Assembly (NCBI GenBank): GCA_031275035.1 | Contig: JAISPH010000154.1 | Span: forward strand, 1 to 8,766 | Reading direction: 5' to 3' | DNA length: 8,766 bases | Origin: Treponema sp. | GTDB taxonomy: Bacteria > Spirochaetota > Spirochaetia > Treponematales > Breznakiellaceae | Notes under the pieces: model-generated | Told to the model about the DNA's origin: nothing | The model's database searches: none | The model's input: only the letters and a program-made list of their open reading frames with translations | Position numbers and translations under genes: made by a program | In this document: positions 1-5,095 of the stretch, piece after piece | Position numbering within the stretch: the first letter of the stretch is position 1 | Layout: each line of letters opens with the position of its first letter

Positions 1-372
1 TTATAGACGCATTGCGTATATTGGACCCAGACCTGGAAGTAAAGCGAATGCGTGTTATATCCGCCTGCCCAGCGTATAGACGCCCTAAACCCGGCATATA
101 TACGCAATACGTTTAATCGGCCCTAGCCTGGTATATATACGCAGTTCGTATATATCGGCCCAGACCCGGATATATACGCAGTTCGTATATATCGCCCCAG
201 ACCCGCGTATATACGCAGTTCGTATATATTACCACCGTCTGCATATATACGCAGTACGTTTAATCAGCCCAGACCCGGAAGTAAAGCGAATGCGTGTTAT
301 ATCCGCCTGCCCGGTGCTTGCACTGCCTGCGTATAGACGCCCTAAACCTGACATATATACGCAATTCGTATA
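1..372. repeat. Array of palindrome-bearing repeats, ~37-base period
   Basis: About eleven related units. The best four (cores near 102, 139, 176 and 213, with a fifth at 249) are spaced 37, 37, 37 and 36 bases. Each has a core such as TATATACGcagttCGTATATA (8-base arms, 5-base centre), and most are followed by a GC-rich stretch resembling CGGCCCAGACCCGG. Other units (near 7, 80, 337 and 359) carry TATAGACGC or shorter arms. A composite block at 26-112 recurs at 268-366 with an offset of 242 at its start. I see no gene here. Function is unknown; it could be a REP-like or MITE-like family or a protein-binding array. Units of the same kind recur at 3241-3395. Confidence 0.85.
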
Positions 373-395
373 AGCGGTCCCCGGCCTGGACGCCG

Positions 396-455
396 GGGGA
401 CAAGGCCGGAACGACAGGAGCCGGGGCCCTGCCGCCGTCATCCATGGCCTGTCCG
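396..455. repeat. GC-rich imperfect direct repeat, copy 1
   Basis: This stretch resembles 652-727. Both begin with GGGG(G)-A/T-CAAGGCCGGAACG, continue with a GGxGCC segment and a CCGCC segment, and reach CCATGG and CCTGTCC. The pair brackets the 21-base palindrome array, suggesting that the array and its flanks were duplicated or expanded together. No coding function is apparent. Confidence 0.5.
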
Positions 456-643
456 GGGGTATTCCGTACAGGTACGGAACCATTTCGGACATGTCCCGGA
501 TGAATGGGGGCCTGTCCGCGGCCGTTTCGGACATGTCCAGAATCGTTTTATACATGTATAGAATCGTTTTATACATGTATAGAATCATTTTATACTTGTA
601 TAGAATCGTTTTATACTTGTATAGAATCGTTTTATACTTGTAT
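445..643. repeat. Ten-unit 21-base tandem array with palindromic 10-base cores
   Basis: Ten-base cores start at 445, 466, 487, 508, 529, 550, 571, 592, 613 and 634, every 21 bases without slippage. In order they are TGGCCTGTCC, GTACAGGTAC, GGACATGTCC, GGGCCTGTCC, GGACATGTCC, ATACATGTAT twice, and ATACTTGTAT three times. Four are perfect palindromes and the others nearly so. From about 529 the inter-core sequence is AGAATCGTTTT. Possible degenerate units continue in phase at 655 (GGTCAAGGCC) and 676 (GGCCAAGGCC). The period is two helical turns, so all cores would face the same side of the DNA. The array ends about 120 bases before the promoter at 761. Confidence 0.9.
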
Positions 644-651
644 AGAATGGC

Positions 652-727
652 GGGGGTCAAGGCCGGAACGGCGGGGGCCAAGGCCCGGACGCCGCTCCCG
701 CCATGGATGGCGCCGCCTGTCCCGGCC
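652..727. repeat. GC-rich imperfect direct repeat, copy 2
   Basis: Second copy of the segment at 396-455, lying just downstream of the 21-base array. A further short match, GGCCAAGGCCGGA, follows at 724-736. The copies are imperfect and differ by small insertions. Confidence 0.5.
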
Positions 728-760
728 AAGGCCGGACCCGCTCTTCGGCAGGGAACTTCA

Positions 761-789
761 TTGTCAAGCGCCCCTTTACGATCTATAAT
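761..789 (+). promoter_or_regulatory. Strong sigma70-type promoter, probably giving a near-leaderless mRNA
   Basis: The -35 box TTGTCA (761-766, one mismatch) is separated by exactly 17 bases from a perfect TATAAT (784-789). Transcription would start about seven bases later, near 796, which is at or next to the ATG at 797. No Shine-Dalgarno sequence precedes 788 or 797. This supports a leaderless or near-leaderless transcript and argues against any start upstream of the promoter. Confidence 0.7.
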
Positions 790-796
790 GCCATTA

Positions 797-2512
797 ATGA
801 ATATTTCAGAAATTTTAGACGAATTATTCCATTTAGAATATCCAAGCCTTCATGCCGATCACGATCCCGACATCGAACGGTACTATTATCTTCGTTCCAC
901 CGGTCAGTCCCGGGACGCGCTGACCTTGTACCAGTCCCGGCTTAGGCCCCGTTATCCCGATGATGAATTCAGAACCGCCCTGCTGCGCAGTTACCGCAGC
1001 AGGGACCCCTCCTTTAAGGGCCTTTTGGCCAAAGGTTACCAGGCCCTGGGGCTTATTTCCCTGGAACGGATCAAACGGACCATTGGTTACATTGCCGAAA
1101 AGGCGGATTCCTATAATCCTAAAGATGTGTATTCCACCATCCGGGCCGCCGAGGACATACTTCTGGCGCTGCCCAGGGGCCGGTACGAGGCGGTGGCCGG
1201 GATGGAACGGCTCTTCCGCTATTCCCGGGCCTTGGACCTCCAGGTCAGGTCCATGACCCAGGCGGCGGATCTGGTCCGGGCCTACCTGACCGATTCCCTC
1301 TCGGTGGTGGAGGAGGAGATGCGCCGCCTGGAGGATATACAGCGCAGGGAGAGGGAACAGGAACAGAGGCGGCTTGTCAGGGCGGACTGGCAGAACTATC
1401 TTTGGCAGAAAAAGCACGGCGCCCTGGGCAGATCGATGATCGATCTGTCCGCGGTAGTCTTTTCTCCCGAAGACCTGGCCCGGATCGAAATTCCCGGACA
1501 CCTGAAGCGGATAGAGGATCAGGTCCTGGCCTACTGCGTTAAATACTGGAACTTGATCAACGACGCCGCCTTCGAGCGCATTCTCTTTCTCTATTCCCGG
1601 AAATACGGCAGCAAAAACTACGATGTCTTTCTGGCAATCCGCCGGGGACGGCTTGGAAAGAAGCGGGATGATGAAATTCTCGCCGCGGTGATGTCTTCTT
1701 TGGTAACGGGGTACTACTATTCAATCCAGGGCGACCGGTATCTGCAGCGGAGATGGAATACCGTTAAGTTCTCTCTTCAGCAGAACCAATCCAATGTCCC
1801 GGCCCTGCCCGCTCCGGCCCAAACGCCGCTTCAGCTTCCTCCGCCAAAGGCGGAGGCCGCGGCCGGGAACAAGACTGCGCCGGTTAAAAAGCCCGGGAAG
1901 GCGCGGAAGACGGCCCCGAAAAAGAAAACCGTTGAAAAACCCGCGGGGACAAAAAAGAAGGCCGGGGCCCCGGCAGAAAAAGTCCCCGCCAAGGCGGCCA
2001 AAACCAAAAAAGCGCCGCCTCCCAGGGTAAAAGCGGCCAAACCCGGAGCCGCAAAAAAGTCCGCAGCCCCGGCGGCCAGGACAAAGCCCGGGGTACAGCC
2101 GAAGAAACCGGCGGTACAAGCGGCGCTTCCAAAAACGAATGTCCGGGCGCCGAAACAACCCCTGCCGCGGCGCAGAAGGCCCCGGGTTATTTCGGCAAAG
2201 ACCCTGGGTAAACCCACCGGCTCCGTGGCGGACCGGCTGCGGGAATTATCGGGCCGTTCCTACGATATATACCAGGACCGTTTTCTTGCCAAAAGCCGTC
2301 CGGCAATCCGGCGGGTGCTCGGCGCCGGCAGGGGCCTTTTCTTTACTCTGCCCGAAGAGGCGGAGGATCTGGTCTACAGCTTCCTTCGGAAACATTATTC
2401 TGATCCCTACATGGACTGGGAGGGGAGCGAAGAAAAGGCTTCTCTTAAACAGCTTGGTTTTGATCTGGACTCCCTCAATCCGGTTATTGATGAATGTTTC
2501 AGGAATCTCTAG
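797..2512 (+). CDS. Unknown protein with helical N-domain, histone-H1-like basic linker and small C-domain
   Basis: I do not recognise a named family. From ATG 797 the protein has 571 residues. Residues 1 to ~330 are mixed and mostly helical, with no signal peptide; a charged, coiled-coil-like stretch rich in Glu, Arg and Gln lies at ~169-195. Residues ~332-465 form a low-complexity linker of Lys, Ala and Pro (runs such as KKPGKARKTAPKKK) resembling bacterial histone-H1-like tails, so nucleic-acid or polyanion binding is possible. Residues ~468-571 form a second ordered domain ending DECFRNL. The frame stays open upstream to 491 only because the 21-base repeat is a multiple of three and lacks stops there; that part lies upstream of the promoter. 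I chose ATG 797 over ATG 788 because 788 lies within the -10 box. An IS630 remnant begins within a few bases of the stop. Function is unassigned. Confidence 0.85.
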   Translation: MNISEILDELFHLEYPSLHADHDPDIERYYYLRSTGQSRDALTLYQSRLRPRYPDDEFRTALLRSYRSRDPSFKGLLAKGYQALGLISLERIKRTIGYIAEKADSYNPKDVYSTIRAAEDILLALPRGRYEAVAGMERLFRYSRALDLQVRSMTQAADLVRAYLTDSLSVVEEEMRRLEDIQRREREQEQRRLVRADWQNYLWQKKHGALGRSMIDLSAVVFSPEDLARIEIPGHLKRIEDQVLAYCVKYWNLINDAAFERILFLYSRKYGSKNYDVFLAIRRGRLGKKRDDEILAAVMSSLVTGYYYSIQGDRYLQRRWNTVKFSLQQNQSNVPALPAPAQTPLQLPPPKAEAAAGNKTAPVKKPGKARKTAPKKKTVEKPAGTKKKAGAPAEKVPAKAAKTKKAPPPRVKAAKPGAAKKSAAPAARTKPGVQPKKPAVQAALPKTNVRAPKQPLPRRRRPRVISAKTLGKPTGSVADRLRELSGRSYDIYQDRFLAKSRPAIRRVLGAGRGLFFTLPEEAEDLVYSFLRKHYSDPYMDWEGSEEKASLKQLGFDLDSLNPVIDECFRNL

Positions 2513-2515
2513 GAC

Positions 2516-2741
2516 GTGCAGGCTTTTCCGGGCCGCCGGGCGGGTGGAGGCATATTCACGCGCCGGAACGAAGGACCAGGCGGGAGTGGGCGCTGCGGAT
2601 ACAGGAATTGCTTGACGTGCAGTACCCGAAGGCCGGCTGGCCATGGACAATCTGAATACGCATACCGTTTCATTCCTTTACGAAACCCTTGTTCCCGGGG
2701 CGGCGCTGAAATTGGCCAAACGAAACGCCGGCGCAGAATGA
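2516..2741 (+). pseudogene. IS630-family transposase fragment, frameshifted
   Basis: Two pieces of one DDE transposase are readable in different frames. The first (about 2521-2635) reads PPGGWRHIHAPERRTRREWA and continues LRIQELLDVQYPKAG. The second (2643-2741) reads MDNLNTHTVSFLYETLVPGA and continues to LAKR before a stop. In intact IS630-family transposases these join as ...DxxYPxAExVVLVMDNLNTHT..., the region carrying the second catalytic Asp. About ten bases seem to be missing at 2630-2642, which causes the frameshift. The N-terminal part and the last catalytic Glu are absent. It is a dead remnant butted against the preceding gene's stop. Confidence 0.8.
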
Positions 2742-2890
2742 AAAACCCCGCCGCAAGCAGCGGGGTATCTTCGTTCTGAAACGAATGTGATTATATGCGG
2801 GGATACATACCACATTTTGTAGACGTCGCACTGATTAACCGCCTCCAGGCTCCCCCGCGCAAGCGGGCTCTTGAGTATGTACCCCACGGA
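2742..2890 (-). mobile_element. Structured IS200/IS605 right-end-like element, copy A
   Basis: It has nested inverted repeats: a terminal hairpin 2745-2766; TTCGTTctgaAACGAA at 2770-2785; a long-range stem GGGGATACATAC (2799-2810) with GTATGTACCCC (2875-2885); and inside it the hairpin CCCGCgcaaGCGGG (2854-2867). The architecture and several sequence blocks recur at 7714-7913. This resembles the right end, and the guide-RNA-encoding tail, of tnpB-only IS200/IS605 elements read on the minus strand. The family assignment is inference; the shared structure is visible directly. Confidence 0.5.
2745..2766 (-). terminator. Hairpin with T-tract, minus-strand terminator-like
   Basis: ACCCCGC (2745-2751) pairs with GCGGGGT (2760-2766). 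Read on the minus strand, the stem is followed by TTTTTCATT, as in an intrinsic terminator. On the plus strand there is no T-tract, so it would not efficiently end the 797-2512 transcript. It is also the outermost hairpin of the structured element described at 2742-2890. Confidence 0.5.
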
Positions 2891-3000
2891 CGGAATCAGT
2901 TGATCCGCAGTCGGGGTTCATACCGGTAAGCATTGGACCTTTGGTCCTCGCTTGCTTCGGGTTCGCCCCTGTTGTCAAACAGTGTAAACGGAGTGATGTA
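2891..3000 (-). pseudogene. Possible tnpB 3' remnant
   Basis: On the minus strand an open frame reads through this stretch (ANPKQARTKGPMLTGMNPDC, then a short Ser/Asp/Val-rich tail) and continues into the structured element at 2742-2890, as tnpB reading frames often do into their right ends. No RuvC or zinc-finger motif is present here. If real, only the poorly conserved C-terminal tail remains. The identification rests mainly on position next to the right-end-like structure. Confidence 0.25.
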
Positions 3001-3005
3001 ATTTT

Positions 3006-3240
3006 GGACCTTACCCCATTTGGTAGACAAAAAGATAAGCGAGTAATACAACACAAGGAAAGAAGAAGATAGGTAAAGCGGGGAAAAAACGGCGTGTATG
3101 CACGAAGGCAGTCAAAGCCGGGGCGGCAGCCCTGGCGGAGAAACGGGAAAAGCCGGTTATCCAGGTCGCCAGGGATTTGGATATCAGCGACACCGTATTG
3201 CACCGGCGGATGCGGGTTTCCCGGGAAGCGAAAGGGGTGC
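3006..3240 (+). mobile_element. Truncated IS3-family element with left end and orfA start
   Basis: A left-end-like sequence (GGACCTTACCCCATTTGG, then TAGACA) begins near 3006, in the style of IS3-family terminal repeats. The orfA reading frame starts about 60 bases in and stops resembling IS3 at ~3239, where a 37-base palindromic repeat array takes over. The orfB and right end are missing. Confidence 0.6.
3069..3239 (+). pseudogene. IS3-family transposase OrfA, N-terminal fragment
   Basis: In frame from 3069 the sequence reads GKAGKKRRVCTKAVKAGAAA, then LAEKREKPVIQVARDLDISD, then TVLHRRMRVSREAKGVQ. This is the helix-turn-helix of IS3 OrfA proteins (typically VALAEKREKPVSQVAxDLGIxxxxLYRWxRE). 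AAGGAA lies upstream, but the expected ATG is ATA (3069-3071). Several positions that are normally Gly or Trp are changed (GIS to DIS, RW to RR). The frame then runs into the palindromic array and stops at 3297. The fragment is non-functional. Confidence 0.7.
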
Positions 3241-3395
3241 AGTATACGCATTGCGCCTATATGCGGGGTTTGGGGCGGTTAGACGAATTGCGTCTATAAA
3301 TATTGAGGTGACGATATATACGCAATGCGCCTATAAGCGCTGAGGCGGCGATATATACGAAGTACGCCTATATACTGGACAGACGCCATGCGTCC
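3241..3395. repeat. Second array of the ~37-base palindromic repeat family
   Basis: Cores lie near 3246, 3282, 3320, 3357 and 3383, so the first four are spaced 36, 38 and 37 bases. Examples are TATACGCATTGCGCCTATAT and TATATACGCAATGCGCCTAT. The core ACGCATTGCG also occurs in the first unit of the array at 1-372. The array begins exactly where homology to IS3 OrfA ends and runs to just before the convergent transporter gene. Confidence 0.75.
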
Positions 3396-3428
3396 CTTCA
3401 GTCGTTTTCCGGAAGGTATGGATTAAAT

Positions 3429-3444
3429 AGGCGCTATCGCGCCT
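3429..3444 (-). terminator. GC-rich hairpin downstream of the transporter gene
   Basis: AGGCGC and GCGCCT pair around TATC. On the minus strand, the direction of the transporter transcript, the stem is followed by ATTTAATCC, a weak T-rich tail. It lies about 18 bases past the transporter stop. It could be an intrinsic terminator, or simply another degenerate palindrome of the neighbouring array. Confidence 0.4.
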
Positions 3445-3461
3445 GCGGCGTCTATACCGGA

Positions 3462-4193
3462 TTATGGCGCCGTTGTCCGCTTAAAGGGATTAAAGCTTAT
3501 CCCCACATCGTAGGTATCCGTCCCTTCGGCTTTTTTCAGCCGTATAACCGCCAGGTAGGTAACCGGGGTCATAAGGGCCTCCACGGCGCACTTAAAGAGA
3601 TAGTTGGTAAACGCCAGGCTTGTAAAAGAAACCCAGCTAAAGACCCCGGTGAGGCAGGCGACGCTTACAAAGACCAGACTGTCCAGCAATTCTCCCACCA
3701 GGGTGCTCCCTATGGTTCTGATCCAGAGGCATTTTCCCTTCATTATAACCTTTATCCGGGAGAGAACTATGGAGTTGGAGAATTCTCCTGTCCAGTAACC
3801 GGCCAGGCTTGCCAAGGCCATGCCTCCGGTACTCATGCCCCCCAGGATGGCGTCGTAGGCGGCGCTGCCCGCATAGCCCTCCCACTCCGCCCCGGGGGGA
3901 AGCGCTCGTAGAAACAGGAAGACCAGGGAACTGAGGGCCAGGGCGGCAAAGCCCGTCCAGATGACCCGCCGGGAAGCCCTGAATCCGTAGACTTCGGTGA
4001 GTATGTCCCCAAAAACGTAGGACAGGGGGAAGACCAGGGTACCGCCATCAAAGGCAAGCCTGACGCCGAAAATGGCAAAGCCCAGATCCACGATTTTTGC
4101 GGAGGACGCCACATTGCTGGTAATCAGGATGGCAACAAAAAAGGCCATCACCAGATCGAGGTAACGGAAATTAGTTTGAGAGGGGGAAGACAC
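3462..4193 (-). CDS. Queuosine precursor transporter, YhhQ/DUF165 (QPTR) family
   Basis: An integral membrane protein of 243 residues, about the family's usual length. It is predicted to import a queuosine precursor (preQ0, preQ1 or queuine) for tRNA modification. Family features seen: hydrophobic segments at ~12-31, 52-66, 77-97, 115-134 and 160-183, with further ones to ~225; the motif GTLVFPLSYVFGDILTEVYG at 51-70; and GEFSNS (136-141) and GELLDS (167-172), similar to the family's GE-(x)2-(D/N)-S motifs. I chose GTG at 4191-4193 because AAGGAG lies five bases upstream and the riboswitch ends there. An in-frame TTG at 4305-4307 would sit inside a -35 box. The preQ1 riboswitch in its leader independently supports the function. 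It is transcribed alone. Confidence 0.9.
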   Translation of the reverse strand: MSSPSQTNFRYLDLVMAFFVAILITSNVASSAKIVDLGFAIFGVRLAFDGGTLVFPLSYVFGDILTEVYGFRASRRVIWTGFAALALSSLVFLFLRALPPGAEWEGYAGSAAYDAILGGMSTGGMALASLAGYWTGEFSNSIVLSRIKVIMKGKCLWIRTIGSTLVGELLDSLVFVSVACLTGVFSWVSFTSLAFTNYLFKCAVEALMTPVTYLAVIRLKKAEGTDTYDVGISFNPFKRTTAP

Positions 4194-4198
4194 GGAGG

Positions 4199-4235
4199 CT
4201 CCTTGTTTTGGTAAGGCGGGTGCCGGACGACCGCC
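4199..4235 (-). promoter_or_regulatory. preQ1 class I riboswitch overlapping the ribosome binding site
   Basis: Minus-strand order: stem GGCGG (4235-4231), an 11-base loop TCGTCCGGCAC, closing strand CCGCC (4219-4215), then an A-rich tail TTACCAAAACAAGGAG. The tail ends in the Shine-Dalgarno sequence (AAGGAG, 4204-4199), five bases before the GTG start. This is very close to the compact preQ1-I aptamer known from Thermoanaerobacter tengcongensis, with the same 5-base-pair stem, a pyrimidine-containing loop and an AACAAAACAAGG-type tail. The loop CC or UCC can pair with GG(A) of the Shine-Dalgarno to form the H-type pseudoknot. This implies translational repression of the transporter when preQ1 is plentiful. 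Confidence 0.8.
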
Positions 4236-4278
4236 GCGGCTGGGCAATGATACTTCCCGCCGCTGGAAATATCCGTAA

Positions 4279-4307
4279 ACCCTATCCGCCGGCTGCCTTT
4301 TTGTCAA
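4279..4307 (-). promoter_or_regulatory. Candidate promoter of the transporter gene
   Basis: On the minus strand TTGACA (4307-4302) is followed after 17 bases by TAGGGT (4284-4279). The -35 is perfect and the -10 is weak. The predicted transcript would start near 4272 and carry a leader of about 80 bases containing the preQ1 aptamer. Confidence 0.45.
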
Positions 4308-4370
4308 CCGGAACAGGTTTATATCCGGCGCGCCGGGGCGGGATCCGGCGTTTCCGGCGGAGTGTGTTTT

Positions 4371-4817
4371 TTAATACACTACTCTCATGTCCAGAACATT
4401 CCAGCCTGCCGCTTCCATCACCAGGAAGCAGTCGCTTTCCGTTCCGTCCCCGGCGCTTACGATTACCCGGACCGTCGCCTGCGGGACGGCGCCGGCAAAG
4501 GGATACGACAGGGTTACCAGGACAGGATCTTCATGTATGGTACCGTCCATAAGCATGTAGCTCACCGAGGCGTCTTCATCCCCGGGTATTCCCTCAATCT
4601 TTATGGGATTGCCGTAATAGGCAATGCTCCTGGGAACAAGCATATCAGGATTTTCGGCGTCAAACATAACGTCAACGCCGTTTATGTTGAAACTAAGGCC
4701 CAGATCCGCAACAGCGGCAGGGACCGGCGTTCCCGGCGATTTCAAATCAGCGCAGCCGGTAAAAACAAACAGTACAAGCGCGGACAAAACCGGCAAAAAC
4801 ATCATCAACTTTTTCAT
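4371..4817 (-). CDS. Small predicted lipoprotein, function unknown
   Basis: 148 residues. A short positive N-terminus (MKK) and a hydrophobic segment (4-19) lead to a lipobox, FTGC at 19-22, so the mature protein should be lipid-anchored at Cys22; a Phe at -3 is tolerated in spirochaetes. The mature part is acidic and probably beta-rich (LSFNINGVDVMF, VRVIVSAGDG), like a small extracytoplasmic beta-sandwich, but I recognise no named domain. GGAG lies seven bases before the ATG. It is divergent from trpB, with a 278-base gap. It may be a periplasm-facing or surface lipoprotein; no catalytic motif is visible. Confidence 0.8.
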   Translation of the reverse strand: MKKLMMFLPVLSALVLFVFTGCADLKSPGTPVPAAVADLGLSFNINGVDVMFDAENPDMLVPRSIAYYGNPIKIEGIPGDEDASVSYMLMDGTIHEDPVLVTLSYPFAGAVPQATVRVIVSAGDGTESDCFLVMEAAGWNVLDMRVVY

Positions 4818-4854
4818 ATTGTAACTCCATAAATTTTAACTGTAGGGAACCTTT

Positions 4855-4875
4855 GAAAACTCCGGTTGAGTTTTC
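4855..4875. other. 8-base inverted repeat in the lipoprotein/trpB intergenic region
   Basis: GAAAACTC (4855-4862) and GAGTTTTC (4868-4875) form a perfect stem with loop CGGTT, about 40 bases upstream of the lipoprotein start. It could be a regulator site or a transcript hairpin. There is no T-tract directly after it, so a terminator role is unlikely. Confidence 0.4.
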
Positions 4876-5013
4876 AGGGATTCCCCGCATACAACCGTTA
4901 TTTTAAATTTATTACTTTTTTCCGGAACCGGCGGGAAATCCCGCGGAAACAGAAAAATAGTCCATACATACTTGTATTTTTAAGAAAAAACTTTTGAAAC
5001 CTTCGAAAAAGGC

Positions 5014-5042
5014 TTGACAGATCTGCCGGGGACCTCTACTAT
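5014..5042 (+). promoter_or_regulatory. trpB promoter
   Basis: A perfect TTGACA (5014-5019) is followed after 17 bases by TACTAT (5037-5042). Transcription would start near 5049, inside the left arm of the 34-base palindrome, leaving a leader of about 47 bases. Confidence 0.7.
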
Positions 5043-5044
5043 CC

Positions 5045-5078
5045 TTACTGATGTTTCTATATATAGAAACATCAGTAA
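5045..5078. promoter_or_regulatory. Perfect 34-base palindrome at the trpB transcription start (candidate operator)
   Basis: Every base from 5045 to 5061 is complementary to its partner between 5078 and 5062, with no loop. The left half reads TTACTGATGTTTCTATA. It starts two bases after the -10 box and ends five bases before the Shine-Dalgarno. Because transcription would begin inside it, most of the left arm would be in the RNA only if the start lies at its outer edge, so a DNA operator for a dimeric repressor is the simplest reading. The cognate regulator is not identified. Confidence 0.75.
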
Positions 5079-5095
5079 ACTACAAGGAGAAAAAA

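Noticed and set aside
1..372. CRISPR array
   Set aside because: The period is regular, but the sequence between palindromic cores is itself repeated (CGGCCCAGACCCGG-like), not made of unique spacers, and no cas gene is nearby.
229..729. Minus-strand frame with repeated ILYKYKT heptads
   Set aside because: It is the mirror image of the same 21-base DNA repeat on the other strand; no start signal or domain is seen.
491..796. N-terminal extension of the linker protein with a repeated RIVLYMY-type heptad
   Set aside because: The open frame is a by-product of a 21-base repeat (seven codons) and lies upstream of a near-perfect promoter; there is no ribosome binding site for it.
1721..2217. Long minus-strand frames rich in Gly, Phe and Leu
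   Set aside because: They are shadows of the GC-rich Lys/Ala/Pro linker on the plus strand.
2835..3251. Intact minus-strand gene of 138 residues
   Set aside because: Its N-terminal half lies over the IS3 orfA fragment and terminal repeat on the other strand; only its last third may be a genuine tnpB tail.
4194..4307. Longer transporter starting from TTG at 4307
   Set aside because: The TTG is part of a -35 TTGACA, and the extension would span the preQ1 aptamer; a GTG with AAGGAG at the right distance follows.
5051..5095. trpB start at ATG 5051
   Set aside because: It lies within the palindrome at the predicted transcription start, and has no ribosome binding site; ATG 5096 has a good one.
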